DNA from: Bradyrhizobium sp. 199
GTDB taxonomy: Bacteria; Pseudomonadota; Alphaproteobacteria; Rhizobiales; Xanthobacteraceae
NCBI RefSeq assembly: GCF_023073355.1
Contig: NZ_JADPJI010000005.1
Location: forward strand, 2,232,001-2,296,000
Length of the DNA stretch: 64,000 nt
Direction of reading: 5' to 3'
Below are positions 7,031 through 14,740 of this stretch, in pieces (within the stretch, counting starts at the first letter, position 1; each line of letters begins with the position of its first letter). Below the pieces are notes generated by a model. The model made no database searches and had not been told where the DNA came from. It worked only from the letters and a program-made list of their open reading frames with translations. The translations under genes and the position numbers were made by a program.

Positions 7031-7600
7031 ATGGTCAAGGATCTGCCGCGCCAAGCGGAGAAGGACGGCACTCGCAAGGTGATGATGACCGGATCCGCGC
7101 TAGCCGCGATTCTGTTTGTAGGCTTCGTTGTCTGGTTCGCTGTTCCCCAGATGTTTGGGGCGACAGACTATCTGGGCCGCCCTTCAACAGGAGCAGACAA
7201 GGGTGCCCCAGCCACCACCGTCGGCACCGGGGTTCCAACACAGCGAGAAGCCGTCAGCAAATCGGCCAAAGAGGATCCTGCTGGCACGGAAGATGCAACC
7301 GGCGCCCGTGCGCGCGATGTCAAGCAGACCACGCAAGCGGTGAACCTCAACGATCAGCAGCGCGAGCAGCTCCGCTCGATCATCTCTTCGGCGCACGGCC
7401 CGACCGTGGATCGCCCGAACTTCGAGATGATGATCGGCACGTCCGTGCCGCGCCAGACTGAGCTCGCCGACTTGCCGCCCGAAGTCACGCAGGTGCTGAA
7501 CGGCTTCTGGGGCGACCAGTACTTGATCGCCGGGAATAACCTCGTGATCGTCGATCAACATTCGCGCCGCGTAGCCGGGATCATTGCCGGCGTGCGCTGA
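7031..7600 (+). CDS. DUF1236-like membrane-anchored protein
   Basis: A 189-residue protein with a short basic cytoplasmic start, one transmembrane helix (about residues 18-38) and a periplasmic part. The linker (40-95) is low complexity. The C-terminal 80 residues resemble DUF1236: a QREQLRSIISS helix, then a compact region ending DQYLIAGNNLVIVDQHSRRV, similar to the usual DUF1236 ending that carries VIVD and R-R-V. The start at 7031 has AAAGG eight bases upstream; a TTG two codons earlier is less likely. It probably shares a transcript with the 62-residue gene downstream. Role unknown, with stress regulation suggested by the upstream site. Confidence 0.72.
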   Translation: MVKDLPRQAEKDGTRKVMMTGSALAAILFVGFVVWFAVPQMFGATDYLGRPSTGADKGAPATTVGTGVPTQREAVSKSAKEDPAGTEDATGARARDVKQTTQAVNLNDQQREQLRSIISSAHGPTVDRPNFEMMIGTSVPRQTELADLPPEVTQVLNGFWGDQYLIAGNNLVIVDQHSRRVAGIIAGVR

Positions 7601-7613
7601 TCGCGTGCCGCCG

Positions 7614-7642
7614 GATCTACAGATCTACAGATCTACAGATCT
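7614..7642 (+). repeat. Tandem 8-bp repeat
   Basis: GATCTACA occurs three times in a row (7614-7621, 7622-7629, 7630-7637), followed by a partial GATCT. It sits between the DUF1236 stop and the ribosome site of the next gene. Confidence 0.85.
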
Positions 7643-7656
7643 CAAGAGGAGAACCT

Positions 7657-7845
7657 ATGCCGAAAGCGAAAGACCCCGAAAACGATCCCAGGGAAACACC
7701 GGTCGACGATCCGCGGAAGCAGACCGACTTGCCGACCCACAGGCAGACCGACCAGCCATGGCAGGGAAATCCCGAGAAGGAGCAGATCGACCCAAAGCGC
7801 CCCCCGATCGATTTGGAGCGATGGCAAAAGTCGAACACCCACTAA
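7657..7845 (+). CDS. Small hydrophilic hypothetical protein
   Basis: A 62-residue, proline- and charge-rich protein without hydrophobic segments (MPKAKDPENDPRETPVDDPR start). AGAGGAGAACCT is a strong ribosome site just before the ATG. It resembles other tiny disordered proteins in this part of the window. It starts 56 bases after the DUF1236 gene and is probably co-transcribed. No family or function recognised. Confidence 0.62.
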   Translation: MPKAKDPENDPRETPVDDPRKQTDLPTHRQTDQPWQGNPEKEQIDPKRPPIDLERWQKSNTH

Positions 7846-7847
7846 AG

Positions 7848-7947
7848 CGTGATCCGGAAAAGTGCGCAGCGGTCTTCCGAAAAGATCATGCTTAAACAAC
7901 AAACCTAAAGCGCGATGGCGATTCATCCTGATCGCATCGCGCTTTAG
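7848..7947. repeat. Intergenic palindromic repeat / possible bidirectional terminator
   Basis: The first half (7848-7900) has the pattern of a Bradyrhizobium intergenic repeat (GTGATCCGGAAAAGTG, then CTTCCGAAAAGATCATGC). The second half is a perfect inverted repeat: CTAAAGCGCGATG at 7905-7917 and CATCGCGCTTTAG at 7935-7947, 17 bases apart. It lies between two convergent genes and could terminate both transcripts. Confidence 0.75.
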
Positions 7948-7967
7948 GTCGCTCGCAAGCGGCGTTT

Positions 7968-8435
7968 TCACCTGTCGAGCTCGTGGATGGTAGGCCGCAG
8001 CACGCCGCTCTCATCCAGATCGAGCGTTGCCAGCGTAATCGGCAGCCTGAAGCGCCTCGGTCCGGCACTCCCGGGATTTAAAAACAATATTCCGCCGACT
8101 GTCTCCACCTTTACTCGATGCGAATGGCCGGAAATCACTACATCTATTCCGCGTTGGGCAGGGTTGGCCTTCAGCTCCTTGAGGTCGTGCAAGACGTAGA
8201 AGCATGCCCCCGCAAGGCGCACCGTTTCGGTGTCGGAGTAGCATTTTGCCCACTTGCCCGTGTCGACATTGCCTTTGATGGCTGTAACGGGCGCGATCCG
8301 GCGAAGGTCTTCCACGATACCGGGAGCGCCGATATCGCCGGCGTGGATGATATGCGAGACGCCGGCAAGGCAGCGCTCCACCTCCGGCCTCAGCAGTCCG
8401 TGCGTGTCGGAGATCAACCCAATCCTGACTGCCAT
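7968..8435 (-). CDS. YfcE/MJ0936-type metallophosphoesterase
   Basis: A 155-residue cytoplasmic calcineurin-like phosphoesterase of the short phosphodiesterase family. The metal-site motifs are all present: D10 and H12 (SDTHG), GD at D34 (HAGDIG), GN at N56 (KGNVD), H82, and the GHSH motif (103-106). Length agrees with the single-domain YfcE family. Such enzymes hydrolyse phosphodiester bonds; the natural substrate is usually unknown. The start is 13 bases after the DUF6894 gene and both probably use the EcfG-type promoter at 8716-8691. Confidence 0.88.
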   Translation of the reverse strand: MAVRIGLISDTHGLLRPEVERCLAGVSHIIHAGDIGAPGIVEDLRRIAPVTAIKGNVDTGKWAKCYSDTETVRLAGACFYVLHDLKELKANPAQRGIDVVISGHSHRVKVETVGGILFLNPGSAGPRRFRLPITLATLDLDESGVLRPTIHELDR

Positions 8436-8448
8436 GTCATATCCAGCT

Positions 8449-8667
8449 TCAGTGCAGGACATCGAGCGGCACCCGGCCGATTTCTTCGCCGTCCTGATCG
8501 GTGACGAGGATCGAGAAGTGACGGCCCTCAAGCTCGGGGCGCTCCTTCAGGAGCCGCCGGGCAATTTCCTCGGCGACATCCAGAGCCTGGATGTCATCCG
8601 GCAACTCGGCGCCCCCTTCGTCAGCTACGGTCTTCGAATCCACCAAATCAAAATGATAGCGCGGCAC
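8449..8667 (-). CDS. DUF6894 family small protein
   Basis: A 72-residue soluble protein with the characteristic start PRYHFDLVDSKTVADEGGAE and the later VAEEIARRLL and DQDGEEIGRVPL segments. The initiator is GTG at 8667 with GAGG just upstream. DUF6894 proteins are abundant in Bradyrhizobium and have no defined role. A perfect EcfG-type promoter lies 24 bases upstream, so this is likely a general-stress gene, followed by the metallophosphoesterase. Confidence 0.82.
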   Translation of the reverse strand: MPRYHFDLVDSKTVADEGGAELPDDIQALDVAEEIARRLLKERPELEGRHFSILVTDQDGEEIGRVPLDVLH

Positions 8668-8690
8668 GTCATCCTCGAATCTGTCGCAGA

Positions 8691-8716
8691 AACGCCCGAT
8701 CTCGAGCCTTCGTTCC
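8691..8716 (-). promoter_or_regulatory. EcfG-type general-stress promoter
   Basis: On the minus strand GGAAC (8716-8712), 17 bases, CGTT (8694-8691): an exact match to the EcfG consensus. It is 24 bases before the GTG of the DUF6894 gene. Confidence 0.7.
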
Positions 8717-8805
8717 GGGACGGAAGCATCTGGACGTGTGGCACGCTCAGGAACCTCCAGATCACCGGGACATTGCTGTTGGAAATAGTCGGAACTGGAT
8801 TGACC

Positions 8806-8928
8806 ATGCTCGACGAACTCCGCGTCCTAGCCCAGCCCGGAGCGGCCATCGCGGTCCTCGCCGTCTTGCTGCTCATGGCTGCCGGTGATGCGGCGATCTT
8901 CATCGCCGCCAAGGGCTGGCCATTCTGA
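8806..8928 (+). CDS. Possible 40-residue membrane peptide
   Basis: A short frame starting MLDELRVLAQPG with one hydrophobic helix (about residues 14-34, AAIAVLAVLLLMAAGDAAIFIA) and a KGWPF end. The ribosome site is weak (GGAT). It lies in the divergent gap between the DUF6894 gene and coxM. The helix may be an accident of GC-rich sequence; support is limited. Confidence 0.3.
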   Translation: MLDELRVLAQPGAAIAVLAVLLLMAAGDAAIFIAAKGWPF

Positions 8929-8949
8929 ATTCGGTCCGAACATCAGATA

Positions 8950-8974
8950 GGAACCTTTGTACGATGGGCCGGTT
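8950..8974 (+). promoter_or_regulatory. Candidate EcfG-type promoter (one mismatch)
   Basis: GGAAC at 8950-8954, 16 bases, GGTT at 8971-8974, 30 bases before the coxM ATG. It may drive the oxidase operon. Confidence 0.4.
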
Positions 8975-9004
8975 CCGCCTCTGAAGCGGAGCGGCGAAGC
9001 GTCT

Positions 9005-10015
9005 ATGCAAGTTTGGTTGCAAAGGGGTCTGGCGTTGTGCATGGCCTGCCTGCTGGCTGCGTGCGCCGGCCGGCAGTCAGCGCTCGACCCGCAAGGGCTC
9101 CAATCCGAGCAGATCCAGCAGACGCTGTTCATCTTTCTCGCGGTCGCGGCGGCCGTCTGGATCGCGGTCGTGATTGTGCTCGCCTTGAGCATGGTGCGGC
9201 GAAAGCGTCTGGCCGATCAGCCGCTGGACCTCCATCAAGGCTTTGAAGAGCGCACCGGCCGGGTCATTCTCGGGCTAGGAATTGCCACCACCGTCATCGT
9301 GCTCGGCCTCTCCATTGTCAGCTATGCCGGGCAGCGAACTGTCTTTGCCAAGGACGAACACGCCCTCACGCTGAAGATCATCGGGCATCAATGGTGGTGG
9401 GAGGTCCGCTACGAGGATGATAGTCCGCATCGAAGCTTCGTAACGGCGAACGAGATCCGCATTCCAACCGGCCGACCGGTGAAGGTCGAGCTCGAAACCG
9501 CCGACGTGATCCACAGTTTTTGGGTGCCGAGCTTGACCGGGAAGATGGACCTCATCACCGGGCAAAAGAACGAGCTGCAATTCACGGCGAAGAACGCCGG
9601 CGTCTATCGCGGACAATGCGCCGAATTTTGCGGGCTTCAGCACGCACATATGGCATTTGCGGTGATCGCGCTGCCGCCCGACGAGTTCGCTCGCTGGCGC
9701 GACCACGAAAACCAGGGTGCGAGCAGCCCCACGGATAAGCTCGGCAAGCAGGGCGAGGCTCTATTCCGAGCGCGCGGGTGCGCCTTGTGCCACAACATCA
9801 GCGGCACGCTGGCGGGCGGACAGTTTGGTCCGGATCTCACGCATATCGGCAGCCGGACGACGATTGCGGCGGGAACGCTGCCGAATACACCGGCTACGCT
9901 CGGCGCGTGGATCGCCGATCCCCAGCACATCAAGCCCGGCAGTCTCATGCCGAAGATGCCACTGCAGTCCGGCGAACTCATCACGATCATTCACTATCTG
10001 GAGCAGCTCAAGTGA
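9005..10015 (+). CDS. coxM: Cytochrome c oxidase subunit II with fused cytochrome c domain
   Basis: A 336-residue lipoprotein subunit II. The signal ends in a lipobox LLAAC with Cys20. Two transmembrane helices (about 41-62 and 88-107) lead to the periplasmic cupredoxin domain with a complete CuA site: H170, C205, E207, C209, H213, M216. A C-terminal cytochrome c domain follows, with heme motif CALCH (259-263) and a Met ligand at 315 or 318. This subunit II-cytochrome c fusion matches CoxM of the alternative oxidase described in Bradyrhizobium japonicum. It takes electrons from soluble cytochrome c or quinol-side donors and passes them to subunit I. First gene of the coxMNOP-ctaG run; stop and next start overlap. 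Confidence 0.93.
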   Translation: MQVWLQRGLALCMACLLAACAGRQSALDPQGLQSEQIQQTLFIFLAVAAAVWIAVVIVLALSMVRRKRLADQPLDLHQGFEERTGRVILGLGIATTVIVLGLSIVSYAGQRTVFAKDEHALTLKIIGHQWWWEVRYEDDSPHRSFVTANEIRIPTGRPVKVELETADVIHSFWVPSLTGKMDLITGQKNELQFTAKNAGVYRGQCAEFCGLQHAHMAFAVIALPPDEFARWRDHENQGASSPTDKLGKQGEALFRARGCALCHNISGTLAGGQFGPDLTHIGSRTTIAAGTLPNTPATLGAWIADPQHIKPGSLMPKMPLQSGELITIIHYLEQLK

Positions 10016-11925
10016 GCATGGCCGCCGAACCACGCGAGTTGCGCGACGACGTCCTCAATGGCCTTCAATTGTCCACGCAGTTGGAGCGCGTGTGGCGCAC
10101 GCCGTCGGGGTTTCTCGGCGCACTCATGTCGGTCGATCACAAGGTCGTAGGACGGCGCTATATCGTTACCGCGTTCGTGTTCCTGCTTCTCGGCGGCATT
10201 CTCGCGGTTCTGATGCGCATCCAGCTTGCCGGACCCGAGAAGACGTTTCTCTCGGCAGACAAGTACAACCAAGTCTTCACGATGCACGGCTCGACGATGA
10301 TGTTCCTGTTCGCCGTTCCGGTCATGGAGGCGTTCGCCGTGTATCTCGTGCCCCTGATGGTCGGCACGCGCAACATCGCCTTTCCGCGCCTGAACGCCTT
10401 CAGCTACTGGATGTTTCTGTTCGGCGGATGCTTCCTGTGGATTTCCTTTGCGCTCAATGTGGGTCCGGATGTCGGCTGGTTCGCCTATGTCCCGCTCTCC
10501 TCGCTGCAATACACGCCGACGAAACGCCCGGACGTCTGGGCACAGATGATCACGTTCACCGAGGTCGCTGCGCTCGCGGTCTCCGTTGAGATCATCGTCA
10601 CCGTGTTCAAGCAGCGCGCACCCGGCATGACGCTTGACCGCATCCCCCTGTTTGTATGGGCGATGCTGGTGACGAGCTTCCTGGTGATGTTCGCGATGCC
10701 CTCGATCATGGTCGCATCGACGTCGCTGATCCTCGATCGCCTCGTCAACACCCGTTTTTATGACTCCTCCTCGGGCGGACATCCCCTGCTCTGGCAGCAC
10801 CTGTTCTGGTTCTTCGGCCATCCCGAGGTCTACATCATCTTCATCCCTGGCACCGGTATGGTCTCGGCGATCCTGGCCACCTTCGCGCGCCGGCCGGTGG
10901 TAGGCTATCCCGTTGTCATACTCTCGCTGATCGCAACGGGATTCCTGTCGTTTGGCCTGTGGGTCCACCACATGTTCGTCACGGGCCTGCCTCAGCTCGG
11001 CGCCGGCCTGTTCACGGCCTCCAGCATGCTCATCGCGGTGCCGAGCGGGCTGCAGATTTTCTGCTGGCTGGCGACACTCTGGGACGGACGGCCGGTCTAC
11101 CGAACGCCGCTGCTGTTCGTGATCGGCTTCGTCGTCATCTTCGTGCTGGGCGGGCTGTCCGGCGTGATGGTCGCCTCGGTGCCGATCGACACCCAGGTGC
11201 ACGACACCTATTTCGTTGTTGCCCACTTCCATTATGTCCTGATCGGCGGGGCGGTCTTCCCACTGATTGGCGCCGTCTATTACTGGTTTCCCAAGATCGC
11301 CGGCCGCATGCTGAGCGAGCGCCTCGGCCGCTGGAACTTCTGGCTCGCCTTCATTGGCTTCAACGTCGCGTTCTTTCCGATGCACATCCTTGGGCTGATC
11401 GGGATGCCGCGCCGGGTCTACACTTACACCGCGGACATGGACTGGGCACACTTGAACCTGTTGTCCAGCGGCGGCGCGCTCATCTTCGCCCTCAGCTTTG
11501 CCCTGTTGCTGGTCAATGTGATCTACAGCCTGCGTAAGGGCGAGCTCGCCGGCGACAATCCATGGAATGCCTCGACGCTGGAATGGGCGACGGCCTCGCC
11601 GCCGCCGCCACAGAATTTCGACCGCATCCCGGTCGTCAAACACCGCGACCCCCTGTGGGCTGACAACGAAAGCCTGCCCGTCGTCGCCGGCCTGAGCGCC
11701 GAGCGGCGCGAAGTGCTGCTGACTTCGCTTGCCGAAGCCGAGCCGCAAATTCGCGAGGCATCGCCCGAGCCGAGCATCTGGCCGTTGCTCACGGCCATCG
11801 CGACCACCGTATTCTTCATCGGCTCGATCTTCACCCCCTGGGCGGTGCTCTGGGGCACACCGCCGATGGCCGTTGCCCTGATCGGCTGGTTCTGGCCGAC
11901 CGGCAGCAAGGAGGACGAAGAGTGA
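10012..11925 (+). CDS. coxN: Cytochrome c oxidase subunit I with C-terminal subunit III helices
   Basis: A 637-residue catalytic heme-copper subunit. Heme and CuB ligands are visible: H92 (MHGSTMMF), H270 with E272 and Y274 (GHPEVY), H319-H320, and H405/H407 (HFHYV). After the usual 12 helices, residues about 585-630 add two more, matching the first helices of subunit III; the rest of subunit III is CoxO. The aspartate at the D-channel mouth of aa3 enzymes is Asn121 here (GTRNIAFPR), while Asn128 and the internal Glu272 remain. The start is taken as GTG 10012, eight bases after GGAG and overlapping the coxM stop; ATG 10018 is the alternative. Confidence 0.93.
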   Translation: MSMAAEPRELRDDVLNGLQLSTQLERVWRTPSGFLGALMSVDHKVVGRRYIVTAFVFLLLGGILAVLMRIQLAGPEKTFLSADKYNQVFTMHGSTMMFLFAVPVMEAFAVYLVPLMVGTRNIAFPRLNAFSYWMFLFGGCFLWISFALNVGPDVGWFAYVPLSSLQYTPTKRPDVWAQMITFTEVAALAVSVEIIVTVFKQRAPGMTLDRIPLFVWAMLVTSFLVMFAMPSIMVASTSLILDRLVNTRFYDSSSGGHPLLWQHLFWFFGHPEVYIIFIPGTGMVSAILATFARRPVVGYPVVILSLIATGFLSFGLWVHHMFVTGLPQLGAGLFTASSMLIAVPSGLQIFCWLATLWDGRPVYRTPLLFVIGFVVIFVLGGLSGVMVASVPIDTQVHDTYFVVAHFHYVLIGGAVFPLIGAVYYWFPKIAGRMLSERLGRWNFWLAFIGFNVAFFPMHILGLIGMPRRVYTYTADMDWAHLNLLSSGGALIFALSFALLLVNVIYSLRKGELAGDNPWNASTLEWATASPPPPQNFDRIPVVKHRDPLWADNESLPVVAGLSAERREVLLTSLAEAEPQIREASPEPSIWPLLTAIATTVFFIGSIFTPWAVLWGTPPMAVALIGWFWPTGSKEDEE

Positions 11926-12521
11926 GACAGACTATCGTTCGCAATGTCGCCGAGCTGCCGACTTACGGGTATGGCCCACGCAGCGGGCCCTGGTGGGGCG
12001 CCCTTGGCTTCATAGCGCTCGAAGGCATGGGCTTTGCGATCGCTATCGGCGCTTATCTCTATCTCTACGCCGTCAATCCAAATTGGCCGATCGGCGCCTC
12101 GCCACCCGATCTCTGGCCCGGCACGGCCGAGGTCGCGGTCTATCTGCTCAGCATCATCCCGAACGAGATGACCAATCGCGCCGCGCACCGGCAGGACCTT
12201 GCAAAAGTGCGGGCCGGACTCATCGTGATGGTTATGATCGGCACCGCTTTGCTGGTTCTGCGCGGCTTCGAGTTCGCTCATCTCAACACCAGGTGGGATA
12301 ATTCCGCGTACGGGTCGATCGTGTGGCTCATTCTGGGACTTCACACGACCCACCTTGCCACCGATCTTGGCGACACAGTCGTTCTGGCAGTGCTGATGTT
12401 CACCCGGCATGCAAAACCGCGCAGGTTCAGCGACGTCAGTGACAATGTGTTCTACTGGAACTTCGTCGTGCTTGCCTGGCTGCCACTCTATGTCCTGCTC
12501 GATTGGGTACCACGCCTATGA
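11922..12521 (+). CDS. coxO: Cytochrome c oxidase subunit III-like protein
   Basis: A 199-residue inner-membrane protein with five predicted helices, equivalent to the last five helices of a seven-helix subunit III. The other two are fused to the end of CoxN. Typical subunit III features are the RGFEFAHL segment with its glutamate and the GLHTTHL segment. The GTG start overlaps the coxN stop in a GTGA junction, so translation is coupled. It is a structural subunit of the alternative oxidase and may guide oxygen or proton entry as in other oxidases. Confidence 0.88.
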   Translation: MRQTIVRNVAELPTYGYGPRSGPWWGALGFIALEGMGFAIAIGAYLYLYAVNPNWPIGASPPDLWPGTAEVAVYLLSIIPNEMTNRAAHRQDLAKVRAGLIVMVMIGTALLVLRGFEFAHLNTRWDNSAYGSIVWLILGLHTTHLATDLGDTVVLAVLMFTRHAKPRRFSDVSDNVFYWNFVVLAWLPLYVLLDWVPRL

Positions 12522-12868
12522 CCGAAGCCGAGCATTCCAGACTGCTGTACTGGGCCGGCGTTGCGCTCGGCCCGTTGGCCTGGGGCATCAATCTGCAGGG
12601 CGTCTATGTCTTCGCGCACTTCTCCTGCGAGACGACCAAGACGAGCGGCACGATCCTGAGCGTGCTTCTGGTCATCGTCGCGCTGGCGGGCACCGCGATA
12701 TCGGCTAGAGCGGTTCGGCGCAGCGCCGGGGCCGAATGGGCCGAGGTGCAAGGTGGTGGGCCCAGAACGTTCATGGCCTGGGTCGGCGTCGGCAGCGGGG
12801 TGCTGTTCGCGTTGGTGATCGCGAACCAACTCGCAGCATCCCTGATGATCAGCCCATGCCTGCGCTGA
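12518..12868 (+). CDS. coxP: Alternative cytochrome oxidase small membrane protein CoxP
   Basis: A 116-residue membrane protein with three hydrophobic helices (about 8-28, 41-60, 83-108). It follows coxO with an ATGA overlap. Position and size match coxP, the fourth gene of the coxMNOP operon. The sequence has few recognisable motifs (CE pair near residue 34, charged loop around 65-80). It may be an accessory or subunit IV-like component. Assignment rests mostly on synteny with the known operon. Confidence 0.75.
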   Translation: MTEAEHSRLLYWAGVALGPLAWGINLQGVYVFAHFSCETTKTSGTILSVLLVIVALAGTAISARAVRRSAGAEWAEVQGGGPRTFMAWVGVGSGVLFALVIANQLAASLMISPCLR

Positions 12869-13791
12869 GCCTCGCAACGTTGCTGCTAGCGCTGCTCGCG
12901 CCGCCGGCCGCCGCGCACGGACTATCCGACGTCGATGCGGGATCACTCTGGAGCTACGATCCCTGGCTCATGGCTCCGCTCTATGCCGTCGGCATCGCCT
13001 TTTATGTTGGGACACAGCGGCTCTGGGCTCATGCGGGCGGCGGGCGCGGCGTCAGTTTCCGACAGGTCGCCGCGTTCTGGACCGGCTGGCTGGTTGTCGC
13101 GCTTGCCGTGACGTCGCCGCTGCACTGGCTAGGCGAGCGGCTGTTCACTGCGCACATGGTCGAGCACGGGCTGCTCATGATCGTCGCAGCACCCCTGATG
13201 GCGTTCGCCCGGATCAATGGCCCTCTGCTGTGGAGCCTGCCAGCCTCATTTCGTCCTGGCGCAGGCAGCATTCTCAAATCGTCGCTCCTGGCTTTGCCGT
13301 GGGGCTTCGTCAGCCATCCCATGAGCGCGACCGTCCTCCATGGGGCAGCGCTGTGGGTCTGGCATGCCCCACCCCTCTATGCGTGGGCGCTCGAGAACAC
13401 CGCGATCCATCGCCTCCAACACATCAGCTTCTTCGTGACCGCGCTGCTATTCTGGTGGGTGTTGCTGCACGGCCGCGGACCAGGCCGCAGCACCCGCGTT
13501 CGGGACGGTATCGCGGTCGCGTGCCTCTTCATCACGATCCTGCATTCCGGCGTGCTGGGCGCGCTGCTGACTGTGTCGACGCGGCTCTGGATCCCCGGCC
13601 AGGGCGCGCTTGCCGGCGAGTTCGGCCTCTCGCCGCTCGAAGATCAGCAACTCGCCGGCATTTTGATGTGGGTGCCGATGGGCATCCTTTATACGGGTGC
13701 TGCATTGTTCTTTGCTCACCGGTGGCTGACAGTGAACGACAGCTATCCCTTGCCGCTCTTACAACATCCCGGGCTGAACGGTCCTGCATAG
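12856..13791 (+). CDS. CtaG (caa3-type) family oxidase assembly protein
   Basis: A 311-residue polytopic inner-membrane protein of the caa3 CtaG family (distinct from the Cox11 type). It has a signal-like first segment and about seven further helices. Histidine-rich family segments are visible: HMVEHGLLM, WVWHAPPLYAWAL and HRLQHISFF; these are candidate metal or heme contacts. It overlaps coxP by 13 bases, so it belongs to the oxidase operon. Family members are needed for formation of active caa3 oxidase, probably in CuB or heme insertion. The stop codon overlaps the EcfG-type promoter of the next gene. Confidence 0.85.
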   Translation: MPALSLATLLLALLAPPAAAHGLSDVDAGSLWSYDPWLMAPLYAVGIAFYVGTQRLWAHAGGGRGVSFRQVAAFWTGWLVVALAVTSPLHWLGERLFTAHMVEHGLLMIVAAPLMAFARINGPLLWSLPASFRPGAGSILKSSLLALPWGFVSHPMSATVLHGAALWVWHAPPLYAWALENTAIHRLQHISFFVTALLFWWVLLHGRGPGRSTRVRDGIAVACLFITILHSGVLGALLTVSTRLWIPGQGALAGEFGLSPLEDQQLAGILMWVPMGILYTGAALFFAHRWLTVNDSYPLPLLQHPGLNGPA

Positions 13792-13816
13792 GAACCGTCG
13801 CTTCTCTTCGAACGTT
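13791..13816 (+). promoter_or_regulatory. EcfG-type general-stress promoter
   Basis: GGAAC at 13791-13795, 17 bases, CGTT at 13813-13816: exact consensus match. It is 29 bases before the ATG at 13846 and overlaps the final base of the ctaG-like gene. Confidence 0.7.
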
Positions 13817-13845
13817 CGCCTCCTGAGACCCACCAAGGAGGCCAC

Positions 13846-14637
13846 ATGGGCAAACGCTCCGTCATGGCGGCAACGGCCGTCTTGTCTGCGGCATTCTTGA
13901 TGCCCATGGGCGTGCACGCGCAGGACCAACCCCGACCAGCAATGTCGTGTCCGGTTGACCACGATCAGCTCGCCGATGTCCTCAAGAAGAGCGTCAAGCC
14001 CAGCGGCGGGCCGAGCAACGGCGGCCTCGACAACAATGAATGGGCGGCTGTCGTCAATCGACAGGGGATTGTCTGCGCAGTCGCCTACAGCGGGGACAAG
14101 GCCGATGACCAGTGGCCTGGCGGCCGGGCGATCGCGGCCGAGAAGGCCAACACGGCGAATGCGTTCAGTCTGAAGAACAAGGCCATGGCGACCGGTAACC
14201 TCTATGCAGGCGCGCAGCCTGGCGGGTTTCTGTTCGGTGCGGCTCTCAGCAACCCGCCATCGCCCGAGGTCCTTTATTCAGGCACACCGGAGGAATTCGG
14301 CACGCCGCACGATCCCATGGTGGGCAAGCCCGTCGGCGGCGTGATCGTGTTCGGCGGCGGGCTCGCGCTCTTTGACGGCAACGGCATCGTCGGTGCCCTG
14401 GGCGTCAGCGGCGACAGTTCCTGCGCGGACCACAACGTGGCCTGGCGCGTCCGGCATCTGCTCAGTCTGGATCGCGTCCCGGCCGGTGTCAGTCCGAACA
14501 TGAAGGACGCGATCATCTATGACATCGGACCGGACGGCAAAAGTCCGTCGGGATTTGGCCATCCCAAGTGCAACGGCAAAGAGGACCAGATCGCGGTCGA
14601 TCTCGGCGCAGGCGTATCGGGAAACGTCGTGAGATAG
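13846..14637 (+). CDS. GlcG/HbpS-like (DUF336) exported heme-binding-type protein
   Basis: A 263-residue protein with a clear signal peptide (MGKRSVMAATAVLSAAFLMP, cleaved near VHAQ). The mature part matches the GlcG/HbpS (DUF336) fold: an AAVVNRQGIVCAVAYSGD strand pair, KANTANAFSL, and the glycine-rich GGVIVFGGGLALFDGNGIVG and LGVSGDSSCADHNVAWRVR segments. AAGGAGG is six bases upstream. The family binds heme or acts near PQQ-dependent dehydrogenases; here it directly precedes xoxF. A perfect EcfG-type promoter suggests it can be expressed separately from the cox operon. Exact role unknown. Confidence 0.82.
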   Translation: MGKRSVMAATAVLSAAFLMPMGVHAQDQPRPAMSCPVDHDQLADVLKKSVKPSGGPSNGGLDNNEWAAVVNRQGIVCAVAYSGDKADDQWPGGRAIAAEKANTANAFSLKNKAMATGNLYAGAQPGGFLFGAALSNPPSPEVLYSGTPEEFGTPHDPMVGKPVGGVIVFGGGLALFDGNGIVGALGVSGDSSCADHNVAWRVRHLLSLDRVPAGVSPNMKDAIIYDIGPDGKSPSGFGHPKCNGKEDQIAVDLGAGVSGNVVR

Positions 14638-14740
14638 CGGTCCAGCGGCCTTTTGGAACCAAGCGGAAGCGGAACGTTTGTACGTTCGCACCGGCCTGCA
14701 ACGCAGCGAGGCCCCATCACTGCCGTGGAGATCCTTACAT

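Noticed and set aside
9994..11748. 584-residue open frame antisense to coxN
   Set aside because: Arg/His/Asp-rich translation with no domain; a reading shadow of a membrane-protein gene with strong codon bias.
14655..14678. EcfG-type promoter before xoxF
   Set aside because: GGAAC and CGTT are present but only 15 bases apart, outside the accepted 16-17 spacing.
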